Source of the DNA: Acanthopleura granulata
Taxonomy: Eukaryota; Mollusca; Polyplacophora; Chitonida; Chitonidae
NCBI GenBank assembly: GCA_016165875.1
Contig: JABBOT010000011.1
Coordinates: 12,711,766 to 12,775,765 of the forward strand
Direction of reading: 5' to 3'
DNA: 64,000 nt
Shown in pieces: positions 28,911 through 40,376 of the stretch (positions are counted from its first letter, which is position 1; each line of letters begins with the position of its first letter). The notes under the pieces were generated by a model. The model searched no databases, was not told the DNA's origin, and was given only the letters and a program-made list of their open reading frames with translations. A program made the translations under genes and the position numbers.

Positions 28911-30551
28911 AACTTATCTCAATTGTAGAGTTTACCTACTGAGAGAAAAAGTCGTGTAAATAATCACAAACGTGCCGATTTACTGTAAGGTAGCCCCAGT
29001 CTCTGTTCTACGAATGATAACGCTGTGGAAAAGCCTAGCGTTTCGTTTATTTCTGAACACAGCAGACCAGCTACCATGCCCCTCACGGATCCCCATATAC
29101 TTACGCTCAACAGAGTTGAACTATTTTGTGAACGGGACTTTTCTAAGCTCCACCCCAGTTGACCTATATACCCATATAAGGATAATTTACCTAACAAATA
29201 GTACGTCGGCGGGGGAACTTCACCCCCACATTTTAACTCCGCAGCATCTTCACCCTGCGGAGAAGATGAACTGATACAGTGTTTTCTGACGAAATTTTCA
29301 CCTGTCGCTTGCTATAAGGCAAGATTCATTGTAACATCAGATATGCTACTTGATAGGCAAACGGAAAACTTAACTGACAACCCAGTGATGCCACACTGCG
29401 GTTTGAAATGAAAAAAGCGTTTAACTAATTTGTATTACTGAACACTCAACCCTCTTGATTCAGTCCTTTAGGCCTATATTCACAAAATGTTTCACGAAAT
29501 TTTCAGCGATTTTTGTTGAAATTTGAATTTCGAAATTAATTAAAAACAAAACAAAAGTTGTATGTGCCGTTGATCTTTGCCGCTACCTCAGCATTACACA
29601 GATATTGTACATGTAGTACTCACACCAGTCTGTCGGCGAGTATAAACATTTATTACGCGAATTTCCAGTTTCAGATTACGTTTTAAAAATAAAATGAGGT
29701 AATTATAACCCAAACTTATACAGAGGAGCAATAATGGTGAATGGTATTATAAGGGTGACGTAATCCGTTTGTCTGCCAGTGCACTTTGGAGATCCAGTTC
29801 CGTGATCACGCCTTCCGAGCTGAAGAAATCAAGGTCGCCTGCAGTTAATTCTATACACTCCGTGCAAATTAATAAGAGGTCTATAAAGTGCGTGGGCGGG
29901 GATGTATGGCGGGTGAGGCCGGAAGGGGATCCTGAAAGGTGCTGTAAAAGTAGAGGAACTTAATTAAGGGGGTATGAAGAAATTGGGAGTGTTAGGGGAC
30001 AGGTTCTCGGTATCATGCTCGACCCCACTCCTGCTCTCCCTCCCCCAGTATATATGTATATGGAACACTGTGTATCGCAAGGTATATACACAGAACATGC
30101 ACCGATATACCTCGTCGTTATATCCGACAGACTATCATCTAATGTAACCCGAATTTAGAACTGTATGTGTGTTACCGTGAAGCTCGTTATTTCTCGAAAA
30201 TCTGTTTTTTTATTTCAAACTTAATTCGTATATATGTAGGACAATAGGTAGTCCTATACAATATAACTGTGTTTTGAGTCACGTTGTACATGACTAGCTA
30301 GGCCTACAGACATTTTCGACTATAGCCTATACATTGACCAAACAATACGTGTAGGCCTATATATATTTTCTGTTAGTCTGTTAACTTGGGTGATACGTAA
30401 ATCCCAAGTAAAGATCTGCTCAAATGCCATTTGAGCTGTTCTGTGATCGCATGTGGAAAGAATGAAAGAAACAGAAGTTGGGTTTAGTTTATATATATAT
30501 ATAGATAGATAGATATAGATATAGATATAGATATAGAGAGATAGATAGATA

Positions 30552-30598
<47 letters not shown>

Positions 30599-31365
30599 TG
30601 TTTTTAAATGTATTTACATACCATTGTTTTATGATATATTTATTTCACTTTTTAGACGCATACGCAGGCTTATAAGTATCGGTATAGATAAAACCTGCAG
30701 ACGGTTGAGAGTCAGTGCAGGAGAAGAAACATCCCACCCCGAACTACATGTAAACTACAAGACCCGCGAGAGCTGGAGTTGAACTCGGGACCCCTTCGAC
30801 TTTGTGCATGCCAACCAAGACAAGACTTGGCTGCGTGCCCAGAAGAACTGTTATTCAGCCAGTCGAGAGCCCACAGATCTTTTCCCACGGTCTCATTGCT
30901 TGTCGATCAATTTGGCTGCTCAGTGTGGCCGGTTGATCCTTGAGTCTGCCACAGTCGATATCGACCCCAGAGTGCCTAGGCCACGGGCCAGTTTCGCCGG
31001 GTGATAGATATATCCCGTCTATAAGGCGGATGGGAGGTAGACAGCTGATAATACAGTCACTGGTCTTGAATGAACAGATCTGTATATATGGTATGCAGCT
31101 ATACTCAATGAAGATTACAAGTACCGGTACACGATACGAAAAACAATGTAGAATAAAGCAAAGAGTATATATTGCATGCGAGGAGTGAAAAAATGACGAT
31201 GCTGAAATAAAATTATCGACTGGATATATTGTGGACTACAATCGTGCGGTCGTGGGTGGGCGGGATGATATATCTTCCTAACACCTGCACTTGTCAACTA
31301 CAAGTTATATTAAATTAAGTTTAAACCATAAGTGCATTCTTCTGTCCCTAAATTGAATACGAATA
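28911..31365. other. Intergenic DNA, no gene recognised
   Basis: Short frames only, none with a recognisable domain. It contains an 8-bp stem hairpin at 29237-29262, the compound microsatellite at 30489-30598, and a stretch around 30.77-31.0 kb with a tRNA-like GAGTTGAACTCGGGACC word that may be SINE debris. Confidence 0.6.
30489..30598. repeat. Compound microsatellite (TA)n(GATA)n(CA)n(TA)n
   Basis: Consecutive TA, GATA/GATATA, CA and TA runs without unique sequence between them. Confidence 0.95.
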
Positions 31366-31452
31366 TATTTATTTACATATTTGATTATTTTTGTACGACG
31401 TACTCAAGGGTATTTCACTTATACGACGGCGGCCAGCATTATGGTGAGAGGA
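31366..31452 (-). repeat. SINE family 1, 3' fragment
   Basis: Contains TACTCAAGGGTATTTCACTT and ACGACGGCGGCCAGCATTAT in the reverse orientation of the family; then the match stops. Confidence 0.8.
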
Positions 31453-31596
31453 ATACAACAGCAGGCACCTCAGTTGCTCTGTTTCTTAAATTTGCCCACA
31501 TATACAGAGAGCAGTTATGTATATCGATGCATTCCTTGTCTATTTAACTATGTATATGTGTTTAACGAAAATGTATGTATGTCCAATTCAGTTTTC

Positions 31597-31885
31597 AAAC
31601 TCGTAGTCCGAGAGAGATAATTTCCGGGTCAAATACAAAAATATAGGGGTCTTAGTTGCATTTGGTTGCAGCTGTTCATTGAAGTACCGTGCTGGTGTTA
31701 TTAACAGACTGGAATGCTTACACATGTCCGTCAGATATAACTATGACAACCAAGAAATCGATATTCTAGCCATGAAATCCAGTTCAGGTTTAAAACTCAC
31801 AGCCGGTGAATAATTTCCAGGTCGAATACAAATATACGTAGGCTACCTCGATCAGTTGATTTTTGATTACAACCGTTCATGACAG
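31597..31885 (+). repeat. Diverged direct repeat pair
   Basis: Segments near 31597-31682 and 31790-31885 share AAACTC, ATAATTTCC(G/A)GGTC, AATACAAA and a ...GTTCATGA-like end in the same order, about 190 bases apart. Origin unknown; a local duplication or two copies of one repeat. Confidence 0.5.
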
Positions 31886-31904
31886 CATCATGTCGATTTG
31901 TGGA

Positions 31905-32204
31905 GTGAATTTGTGGATTTCCCCGCTGTCACTTCTTGTGCATAGGGTCTTGGCAAAACTATATGATGGACGACGCTCGTGCGACCGATTGCCCTCCAGA
32001 GTTCGTGGAAGATCATTTGTCTTCATGGTGTGTACATATCTGCGCGCCGCACGTGCGGAAGCTCTTCGGTAACTTGCCAAAAGTCTGTTTTTTATCCCGG
32101 GTTCTCCATTTTCAGCTCTACTCATAAAACTGACTGCCGTTGTGCAAGTGAAAAATTCTTAAATATGGCGTTAAATAACGATCAAATTAATAAATAAATA
32201 AATT
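31905..32204 (+). repeat. SINE-like element, family 2
   Basis: Holds GATTTCCCCGCTGTC, GGTAACTTGCCAAAAG, ACTGCCGTTGTGCAAGTGAA, ATTCTTAAATATGGCG and ends in a TAAATAAATAAAT tail. A related partial copy lies at about 58.2-58.44 kb. The tail and dispersed copies support retroposition; the left limit is uncertain. Confidence 0.6.
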
Positions 32205-32663
32205 AGGTAACTTTAATAATGCAGAATCTCATAGAACTTGTGTAGGCGTCCGTACAGTATCTTTCAGAGTTGATGTGAAAGGAGCATAAAGTCGAACAAA
32301 CTTTTTTTCATTCACAATGTGAAATCCCGTGGCAAACAAAACTTGTCGTTGTGACCTTAGGGTGTTTATATCAATGTTTACCTGAACGCAGAGTTTTTAA
32401 AGCTGGCTATTGGCCCCAGACGTGACTTACAGAGACAACTTCGAACTAAGGGGACGCAACTCAATGGTGAACATATACAAATCTATCTCCCTTTAGAGTG
32501 ACTCCCCCCTGTTGTTTCGAGTCGCCAGTTTAAAATCCTACACAAGCATTTGTCTTGTCAACACGTGCTTCCGATTGATACATTCACCCCATTGACGATT
32601 TTAACAGTTTTAAGCGACAGTTAAATAAATTCTGATGATGCCGCTTTGTCCGGGAACAAACTG

Positions 32664-32897
32664 GGGCGGAGTGGAGGAGTGAGTTAGCCTGCTAAAGCAG
32701 CGTAATGACCCAGGTGCATTCTTTTGCGCTCCACCCCAGCTCAAGATAGCTTCCTCTCCGGTCGTACTTGAGAAGGTCTGACAGTAACTTGCCGGTGGCT
32801 GTGTCTTTCTGCCGGGGTCTGCCTGGTTTTCCTTCCACTGTTAGCCGCCTTTGCATAAGTGAAATATTCTTGCATGCGGAATAAAATACCAATCAAA

Positions 32898-32936
<39 letters not shown>

Positions 32937-32937
32937 A
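32664..32937 (+). mobile_element. SINE family 1, near full length
   Basis: Head GTTAGCCTGCTAAAGCAG and GCGTAATGACCCAGG (tRNA-related region), body TTCCTCTCCGGTCGTA and ATAAGTGAAATATTCTTG, then ACCAATCAAATAAATAAATA and a long (AAAT)n tail. The body has several changes from the other copies. Box B is decayed, so it is probably not transcribed by Pol III. Confidence 0.85.
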
Positions 32938-34253
32938 ACAGTTTGTGTTAATTAAAATACTACATCATAGAGTAGTAAAACTAGAACATCGACGACTGTG
33001 ACAAATATTCATTCGTGACACGGCGAAATCCGATCTCTTGTCAGGTTACATCCCTTAGTGTGATATTTGGCAAATGGCCACACGTAACCGATAAAATCAA
33101 TTTACCTCAGGTCTGCTTTCTTTCTAGACTGTTCACGTAAGTGTCCAATACGTGACAACTATCACGCTTCAAGGCACCATAATTTATAGACAATGTCTTC
33201 ACTGATGAGATAAATGGTTTTGTCTTGTGAATTTATCCCCGGCGCTTGCAGATTTGGGAGTTTGCCGCATTGCATCACTGTCATGTGATTGTTTATTATA
33301 TATACGATGACAACACACTATTCTGAATAATTCTAGACCAGGGACGTGTGATATATTGCAGTTAACATTCTTGCATTTGTTACCTAATTGTGTCTAAGCC
33401 ATTGTACTAGGGGAGTTTAGTTTTTAAGCTTTTACGTGAATAGATGGAACAAAACCTAATTGAGAGTTTCTTCTGAACTGTCGCCTGTGTTCAGCTCTGT
33501 AAAATCACTGATACTCGCTACCAAAATTATCTTAAATAATCAGTGACGCTCTAAGCATTCAATGTTTTGGACGTCCATATTATTGCACTGGAAGGGGGTT
33601 AGAACACTTTTTATTATTCATAATGTTAAACTCCAGGGACTGATTTTCGGAGCGAAGACTTCCTCGTCGCAGTTGACATCAAAATAATCCAAACACTGGA
33701 AATATGCTGGATAATGGACGGAGTCCAGCATGCTTTCATTGAAATTTACACTCAGTAGCACTGTGATCGACTAAACTCTCACCCTCTTTCTGATCCTATC
33801 CTGTTTGAAACCATTTTCATGGTTTGGTATATTATAATGTATTTTATCTTGTATAGCTATGTAATCTCACGACAGTATTGCTTCAGATTTCAGTTTTAGG
33901 AAATTTTGTTATAAAAACAATCTTGTCTATTTCCGGAGATAGTAGTGTAAGCTTTGTCACTGTTCGGAGTTTATTCTAACCACATGGGCTGCCATCAATA
34001 TAAAAAAGTTACCCCCACGCCCATTGCTCACCATGCCACAGCTTTTTGAATAATTTTGACGTTACCCAAGGCAATGCATTCTTGGTCTTTCTTGTATAAT
34101 AGAACGACAAGGATGTGTGTAATGCCGTACTGATCATCGAAACACCGTGTCGCCCTCCGCAGCGAAGCCGTGCAAAGCCAGGTCCGTGGCTGGAGAAAGC
34201 TGGACAGTGTCCGGAAAATATGACACATCGTCTAGTACACAGCCAAACTCACC
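32938..34253. other. Intergenic DNA
   Basis: AT-rich sequence without coding signal or a repeat that I can recognise. Confidence 0.5.
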
Positions 34254-34310
34254 ATGATTTATTTATTTATTTGATTGGTGTTTTGATTACGCCGTACCCA
34301 CTTATACCAC
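34254..34310 (-). repeat. SINE family 1, tail fragment
   Basis: (ATTT)n followed by GATTGGTGTTTTGATTACGC and CGTACCCACTTATAC; the rest is missing. Confidence 0.7.
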
Positions 34311-35689
34311 ATCGACCAAACTCATTATGCTATGTGCGAAACTTCAGCATAGCGAGTAAAATCAGAATATCGATGAAAATGTGGTAGTTGATAAGAAGTC
34401 CAACGTAACAAAGTACGACCTGTCGTCAATTTACATGTACCTCAGTTAGGTTTTTATTCTAATTGCCCATGTAATGGCATAAATAGTAGCAACGTAGACG
34501 CCCTCTGGCACCATGGCTTAAGCAGAATTAGGTACAAAAATACAGTAATCATGTTAATTGTAATGCGTTTGATTCCACTGGTCTAGTATTATTCCAAGGG
34601 CTGTGTTGTCATCACATATTTTTCGCAGATGTAGGCCAAAGCATGGAAGCGTTTAGGAGTAGAGGACAGGCACGCCCAGAGCGACCTTGCCTATTGCAAC
34701 GAATTTTCAGAAAGACAAACATTAACTACCGTAATGGAATGTGCTGGCCCGTGCGGGGAAGGCTGCTAGCAGCGCAAAGACACTTGGTGTGGGCTACAAC
34801 AGGCCGCAAAAAACTTTCAATGTTGTGTGCCTTGATGTGATTGGATCGACTTTCTCTCGAGAAGTTCGGTGTTGATTTTTCATTTTGTTGTTTATTAAAT
34901 GCGATGTTAACACAGTATTTTGAGTATTTCTTTACCAGTGCATTGCATCCAATAAATTCTTTTAACACCGCAATTTTTTGGTCGAAGTCTGTGTATATTG
35001 ACAAGTATTTTGAAGGATTTGCATGAACAGTTAGAATAAAACCCTAGCTGAGAGAAACTGACAACAAGCCGGATTTTTCAAATATTACCCTGGTTTTACT
35101 CTTTGATACCATAGCAATCAACACAGACGGCCTTTTGGTCTGTTTTGCGGATCGACAAAGCGACATCCTCAGAAATTATATGACTGTTGTTCAAAGCCCT
35201 ACTCAAAAATTCATTTCTTTAAAAGTGACCGCCAAGGTATATGTTTCCGTGTGAGCATTTGCAAACTATCACACTGTCGTCGCTGCCCTGGATTTACTCT
35301 CTGTGATATAAGGCTTGTATATGGTGTGCTGATCTCCAAAGAACCCGGCCACCGCCATACACAGAACAGAAATATTCAATTAATACGGCCCGTATTTTAA
35401 TTTTGTAATTTTCACTTGGAAGCAGGAGTAGCACTGTTAGAAATATCCGTGCTTTTACCACACCATAGCTCCGGTATTTCTGCGAGGGATTTACCACTAG
35501 AGTAGCTTTAATAGGACAAACACGTGATCTGTGCGGGGTTCACATACTATTTCACACGAAGATAGTATGGTCATCATGGCCGTTATTTAACAGTGAAAAC
35601 ATCTGGCAGGTTGTTGCCAAGCCTTTTACCTGTAATATTTGTTTTGTAACATTGTAGCCAACAGTTTCCAGTTAGTGAATGAGAGTGTG
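34311..35689. other. Intergenic DNA
   Basis: No gene seen. It includes near 35259-35303 a word group (GCAAACTATCACACT ... GCCCTGGAT) that recurs near 61429-61472. Confidence 0.5.
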
Positions 35690-36005
35690 CTTGGGGTTTA
35701 AAGTCGTAACAATGTTTGAGTCATATGACGAAGAGGAGCCTTCCTGTGTGTACGTATAGTCCATACTGTGTCTTCTAGGGGCAGGGCGAGTTCATGCCGC
35801 CTAAGTGATGCCGAGACTGAAACAGCATGCAAGACACCAGACATGACACCACACCCAGTCACATTATACTTACATGGGGCCGACCAGTCCTGTTTCCTAG
35901 CGAGGCAGCAACAAGTACCATTTTTAAAGTCTTTGGTATGGCCCTAACCGCTCTTGAACCTGGATCTCCCGATCTCGACGCGGACGCTCTACAGTTTCCA
36001 GTGAA
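35690..36005. repeat. Dispersed repeat, family 4
   Basis: Shares with 37110-37400, in order, a GTTT(A/C)A(A)GTCGT start, AGTCAT, CCGCC..., CACATTATACT(T/G)ACA and GACGCTCTA. It ends in a tRNA-like stretch with TTGAACCTGGATCTCCC (reversed box B). A mollusc-type tRNA-ended SINE is likely. Confidence 0.55.
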
Positions 36006-37109
36006 AGACATACATGCGTAATACCCGGTAGGTCTAATCCAATCCATATATTTAATCACACATAAGGTCCATATATGTGTAAAACACAGCATCCTACTAA
36101 AATAGCAAGAAAAGTTCTAAAAGTACCTAAGTTACACTCTCATCACGATTAATCCTATACACAGCGGTAACGCTAAAAAGACGTACTTGCTGTACCTTAG
36201 AATGTTGTTCTTGTTGTAACGACTGCCGGAAATCACGTCTTTAGCGTTATTTTACGTTGATTTGCGAGAACACCCACTCATGTCTCTCATGGCTCTAAAG
36301 CCGACTCGGCATATTCGCTATTGAGTGTGTGTTAAACTTAAAATCTGACGGCTCGAAACTAAAAAATTAAAAAAAAAAAAAAAAAAAAGTAAAATGGAAG
36401 GTCGGTTGTTAATCTTAAGTCCATACTCTTTTACCACAAATTACCCAATACTTTCCCGGTCTTCTCCTTTAATCACAAGGCCACCAAGGCGGTACGATCT
36501 GCCCGGTTCAATTGTGCTTTAATGTAAGGTGGACAAACGTATCACTGGTAAACCCATCGTGTAGTGGAAATGAATACTTACACGATGATTGTGTAATGAA
36601 AACTGGGTATGCATAAAGCAGGCGATATTAGATCATTACAATCAATTCCATTCTACACTAATCATGCAACTCTGACATTTGTTTCTCGACGTGACAAGGG
36701 GGAATAACTCTGATTGCTTTATTCTTGCTCGGCGAAGTTTGCATCATGCACCTCCAATCAGTGAAGATGGCACAGGATTCCAACAAGGATTGAGCGCCTT
36801 ATTCACCAAAAATCAGCTGGTACAGATGTGAATATGGAGTTTAATATTGTGTTGTGACACTGTGCCACCAAGGTGTAGTAACCGCCTTTTCCCACATCAG
36901 TGAGGCTCCTCGATACGATACTCGACGAAGGCACCATATCTTTATTAGACAGCCTCCTACATTTTACACTCTTCGGAAGGAAATGTGTTCTACTTCGTAC
37001 CAGTCTGCATTTCTACATGCACGAATTTTAGTTAATTAATTGCTGGTTGAATATCTAACTTTCCTGTGAAGTTCAGACAGACTGAATGCGTCTTTGAATA
37101 AGGTATGTT
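36006..37109. other. Intergenic DNA
   Basis: No gene recognised. A poly(A) run lies near 36368-36388. Confidence 0.5.
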
Positions 37110-37400
37110 TGTTTGTTGGGTTGGGTTTCACGTCGTTTCAACATTATTTCAGTCATGTAGCGATCTTGTGTGCTTGTGGCAGTCTGGACTCAATGCCTAC
37201 ATATTTACTTGTATAGTGCCGCCGCACTGAAACGCCATGGAGAAAACACCAGGGAGGACGTCCCTCCCAACCACATTATACTGACACCGAGTCAGCCAGT
37301 GCTTGGCCAGTTCCTGTCATGCTGAGTGCCAAGAGAGGTATGTAATGCCAATAGCATTTACCGTTATCGAGACAGACGCTCTATCCAGGAAACCACCGCA
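37110..37400. repeat. Dispersed repeat, family 4, second copy
   Basis: Matches the 35.7-36.0 kb copy: GGGTTTCACGTCGTTTCAAC, TTTCAGTCATG, GCCGCCGCACTGAAACGCCA, CACATTATACTGACACCGAG and GACGCTCTATCCAGG. Strongly diverged between blocks. Confidence 0.55.
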
Positions 37401-37454
37401 ATCGGTATGTTTGAAGACAGCTATTGGCTCGCCCGATTGGCTGATTTGCAAACC

Positions 37455-37585
37455 TGAAGCCTGTTTTACGAAGTGGGTTTAACTTATGTCAAACGTAGCT
37501 GTGATGACAACACATACTCTTGGGATACGTCGCCATGGTAATTACGTTCGGCGAAACGTTACAATCTCTTCATGAACCGGGCACC
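37455..37585. mobile_element. Foldback (MITE-like) element, family A, second copy
   Basis: Left arm GCCTGTTTTACGAAGTGGGT faces right arm CAATCTCTTCATGAACCGGG; the inner part keeps CGTCGCCATGGTAATTACG, which also occurs (CCATGGCGACGTAG) in the copy at 6.3 kb. The arms are less alike here. Confidence 0.6.
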
Positions 37586-37914
37586 CGACTCCTATTTCCC
37601 TCGAATGAAAACGGAGGACGTTCGAGTTATCTTATTGTAACCAAACATGTACCATGTACATGTACATTTGCCACTCATATCATGAATTCCTTTTGAATTA
37701 CAGTGACAACTGCCTTACTTGTATTTTTCCTTCCACGCATTCACTGGAAATGTAATCTCTCACCTAAAAATATACAGTAAATGTTGTTTTGTTTGGGTGC
37801 ATATATCCTACCTGCCGTTGTTTTAAAAACTTATTCCAGATTACAACAGATATCAGTAGTGAATTCGGTATTATCGTTATTAAAGATCGCACTGTCTGGA
37901 TATGGCCTTGGTTC

Positions 37915-38035
37915 TTGTGCTGAAAACTGGCGGCGACTACTGCGGGATTCGAATCAACGACCTCAGAATCAGGAAACAAATCGCCGGCAATAAATGTCAA
38001 ACACTCGACCAACCGGCCTTCTGGGAAGGAGGCAG
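37915..38035 (-). repeat. tRNA-like SINE fragment
   Basis: On the plus strand GCGGGATTCGAATCAACGAC is a reversed box B; about 50 bases on, CACTCGACCAACCGGCC resembles a reversed box A. Spacing and sequence suggest a tRNA-derived head. No intact tRNA cloverleaf could be drawn. Confidence 0.4.
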
Positions 38036-38053
38036 CTGACCGGGAGACTTTAA

Positions 38054-38186
38054 TTTTATTTATTTATTTGATCGGTGTTTTGTGCCGCACTTAATAATAT
38101 TTCCCTTTTACGACGACCACCAGCATTACGGTGGGAGGAAACCGGGCAAAGCCCGGGGGAAACCGAAGGTTTCTGGCTGATCCAGG
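38054..38186 (-). repeat. SINE family 1, 3' half
   Basis: Plus-strand order: (ATTT)n, GATCGGTGTTTTGTGCCGCA, TTACGACGACCACCAGCATT, GGTGGGAGGAAACCGGGCAA, then the match fades. A 5'-truncated copy. Confidence 0.8.
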
Positions 38187-38346
38187 AGACTAAAACTCTC
38201 TAATAATACTGTTACTTAAATTCACTTTCTAAATAAGACAAAAAGAGAACACGTATTTGGTCGAATTGCAAGAAGCGAGCTGGGCTGGGAGGAAACGTAT
38301 TCAGGGACTGTTAGAAGAAGGCAATGTCTATTGCAGCATCGGATCG

Positions 38347-39038
38347 TGTGAAACAATCTGCCAATTTAGGCTGTCTATACGACGTCTATAGACATAAATT
38401 ACTCTGCACGACCCATTCGGGCTGGACGTAAATATCATGTTTAATAACTTTATGCGCCATTCACCATATGTTCAATGACCTCGCATAATGGCAGCCACCG
38501 CTGATTTTCCGCATCGTAAATATGTCTCACACGACGACATCACGATATGCGTATGCTTTGTCCGCAGACAGGCGTTCTTATTTATTTATTATTTACTTGA
38601 TTGGTGTTTTACGCCGCACTCAAGAATATTTCACTTATACGACGGCGGCCAGCATTATGGTGGGAAAAAACCGGGCAGAGCCCGGGAGAAACCCACGACC
38701 ATCCGCAGGTTGCTGGCAGACCTTCCGGAGAGGAAGCCAGCATGAGCTGGTTTTGAACTCACAGCGACCGCATAGGTGGGCGGTTTCGGGTCATTGTGCT
38801 GCGATAGCGGGCTAACCGACTGAGCCAGTGAGACCCCCCAGGCGTTCTTATGGTGTGATAGAGGAGACAATTGCTTTCAGATATACAACATGAATGTTTC
38901 ATCCTCAACTGACAGATCGTGCCAGCAGGATTCATGAACGATGGGACTTGTCGTTTACCATTTACTCAGGCAGTGAGACGAAAAGGCCATGCGAATCAAC
39001 GGGAGGTTATCAATATACTATCTGCCCGATACACTATG
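38347..39038 (+). repeat. Diverged segmental duplication, copy 1 (with SINE)
   Basis: Apart from the SINE at 38581-38838 it matches 39944-40376 in the same orientation over its whole length, with shared words AATCTGCCA/CAGTCTGCCA, TTTATGCGCCA, GCTGATTTTCC, TGGTGTGAT, TTTCATCCT, TTCATGAACGA and ACTTGTCGTTTA. I estimate identity at roughly three quarters to four fifths by eye. Function unknown; no reading frame is conserved through both copies. Confidence 0.75.
38581..38838 (-). mobile_element. SINE family 1, full length with target-site duplication
   Basis: Complete reversed element: tail repeats, GATTGGTGTTTTACGCCGCA, AAGAATATTTCACTTATACG, GGCCAGCATTATGGTGGG, GAAGCCAGCATGAGCTGG, TTTTGAACTCACAGCG (box B region), TAGCGGGCTAACCGACTGAG (box A region). 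It is flanked by the 12-bp direct repeat CAGGCGTTCTTA at 38569-38580 and 38839-38850. This is the mark of LINE-driven retroposition. Confidence 0.93.
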
Positions 39039-39420
39039 TGTTGATAGAACGTTTTCGCCCACTGAAGTGTGAATAGTTTATAACTATAAAATCATCAGTA
39101 TTTAGCTAACTACAGAATCTGACTAGCTTGTTTGCTAGCTATGTGTAATATTTGACGGATTTGCTTTACGGGTTTCGAGGGGAATTGAACTTGAACCTCC
39201 ACGGAAATCTTCAGTTATTGTCCCTATAGGCACTAGAAAGTGCTTTAGAGACACATGCCTGGGATCAGCACCGAACTAACAGAAACGAACTTGCATGGCT
39301 GATTTGAGCTTGCATGGCTTATTTGAGTGTCACAAACTTACTCGCTTGAAGCCATATTAATGCATGGCACAGTCTGATGTCATCTGTTTTCACCACAGTT
39401 TAAGATCTTGTTGCCATATT

Positions 39421-39860
39421 GGGCGCAGATTCAAAAAACTTCTCAAGTTTTTTTAGTTAAGCTAAAGTGTTTTGCTTAAGTAACATAATATTATTTTTTC
39501 ATTTGGTTAGCCCGCTAGCGCAGGGTAATGACCCAGAAGACTCCCACCAATGCGATTGCTGTGACTTCAAGTCCAGTTCATGCTGACTTCCTCTTCGGAC
39601 ATACGTGGGAAGGTCTATCAGCAACCTACGGATGGTCGTGGGTTTCTCCCGGGCTCTGCCCGGTTTCCTCCCACCATAATGCTGGCCGCCGTCGTATAAG
39701 TGAAATATTCTTGACTACGGCGTATAATACCAATCAATAAATAAAAAAATAATATTACACTTATGCAGTGTTTGACTTAAGCTTTTTCGAGAAACACTCC
39801 ATGAGGGATTTAAGCAAAAAACTATGGACTGAACTTAAGAAGTTTCAGGAAACCGGGCCT
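39421..39860. mobile_element. Foldback element split by a SINE
   Basis: The left arm (39421-39493) carries AAACTTCTCAAG and TTTTGCTTAAG. The right arm (about 39758-39860), read in reverse, gives GGCCCGGTTTC, AAACTTCTTAAG and TTTTTGCTTAA. The SINE below sits between the arms. Confidence 0.6.
39503..39748 (+). mobile_element. SINE family 1, nested copy
   Basis: GGTTAGCCCGCTAGCGCAGG head, ACTTCAAGTCCAG (box B region), ACCTACGGATGGTCGTGGGT, CCTCCCACCATAATGCTGGC and AATATTCTTGACTACGGCG, with a short A-rich tail. ATAATATTA occurs at 39485-39493 and 39749-39757 as a possible target duplication; it is AT-rich, so the support is moderate. Confidence 0.88.
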
Positions 39861-39943
39861 TGGTAATTAGCTGGAAAAGATTTATGCAGGAACTACTTGA
39901 AAGAAAACACTACTACAGCCTAAAACATGCCTTTCCAAAGGGT

Positions 39944-40376
39944 AGTGGAACAGTCTGCCATTAGAGTGTCTATACGTCTACAGGCATAAATTAATCCGCA
40001 CGATCCATCTGGACGGGACATAAGCATCATATATAATAAGTTTATGCGCCAGTCATCGTATATTCGATGATACCGCGCAATGCCGACCATTGCTGATTTT
40101 CCTTTAAATAAAGACCGTCAGTCATGGTAAAAATGTCTCCCACGAGGACATTATGATATCCGTATGCATAAAGTCGGCACACAGGCGTTGGTATGGTGTG
40201 ATGCTCGAGACGATTGCCTCCAGATATATGGCATGAATCTTTCATCCTTAACTGAGAGATCGGTCCACTAGGCTTCATGAACGACGGAACTTGTCGTTTA
40301 TCGTTTAATGAGGTAATGAGACGAAGGCCATGCAATTCCCCAGGAAGTTATCAATACTGTCTGCATGTTACACTAC
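39944..40376 (+). repeat. Diverged segmental duplication, copy 2 (empty SINE site)
   Basis: Partner of 38347-39038. Where copy 1 has the SINE, this copy reads CAGGCGTTGGTA once (40182-40193) and continues into TGGTGTGATG, the unoccupied target. Confidence 0.75.
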
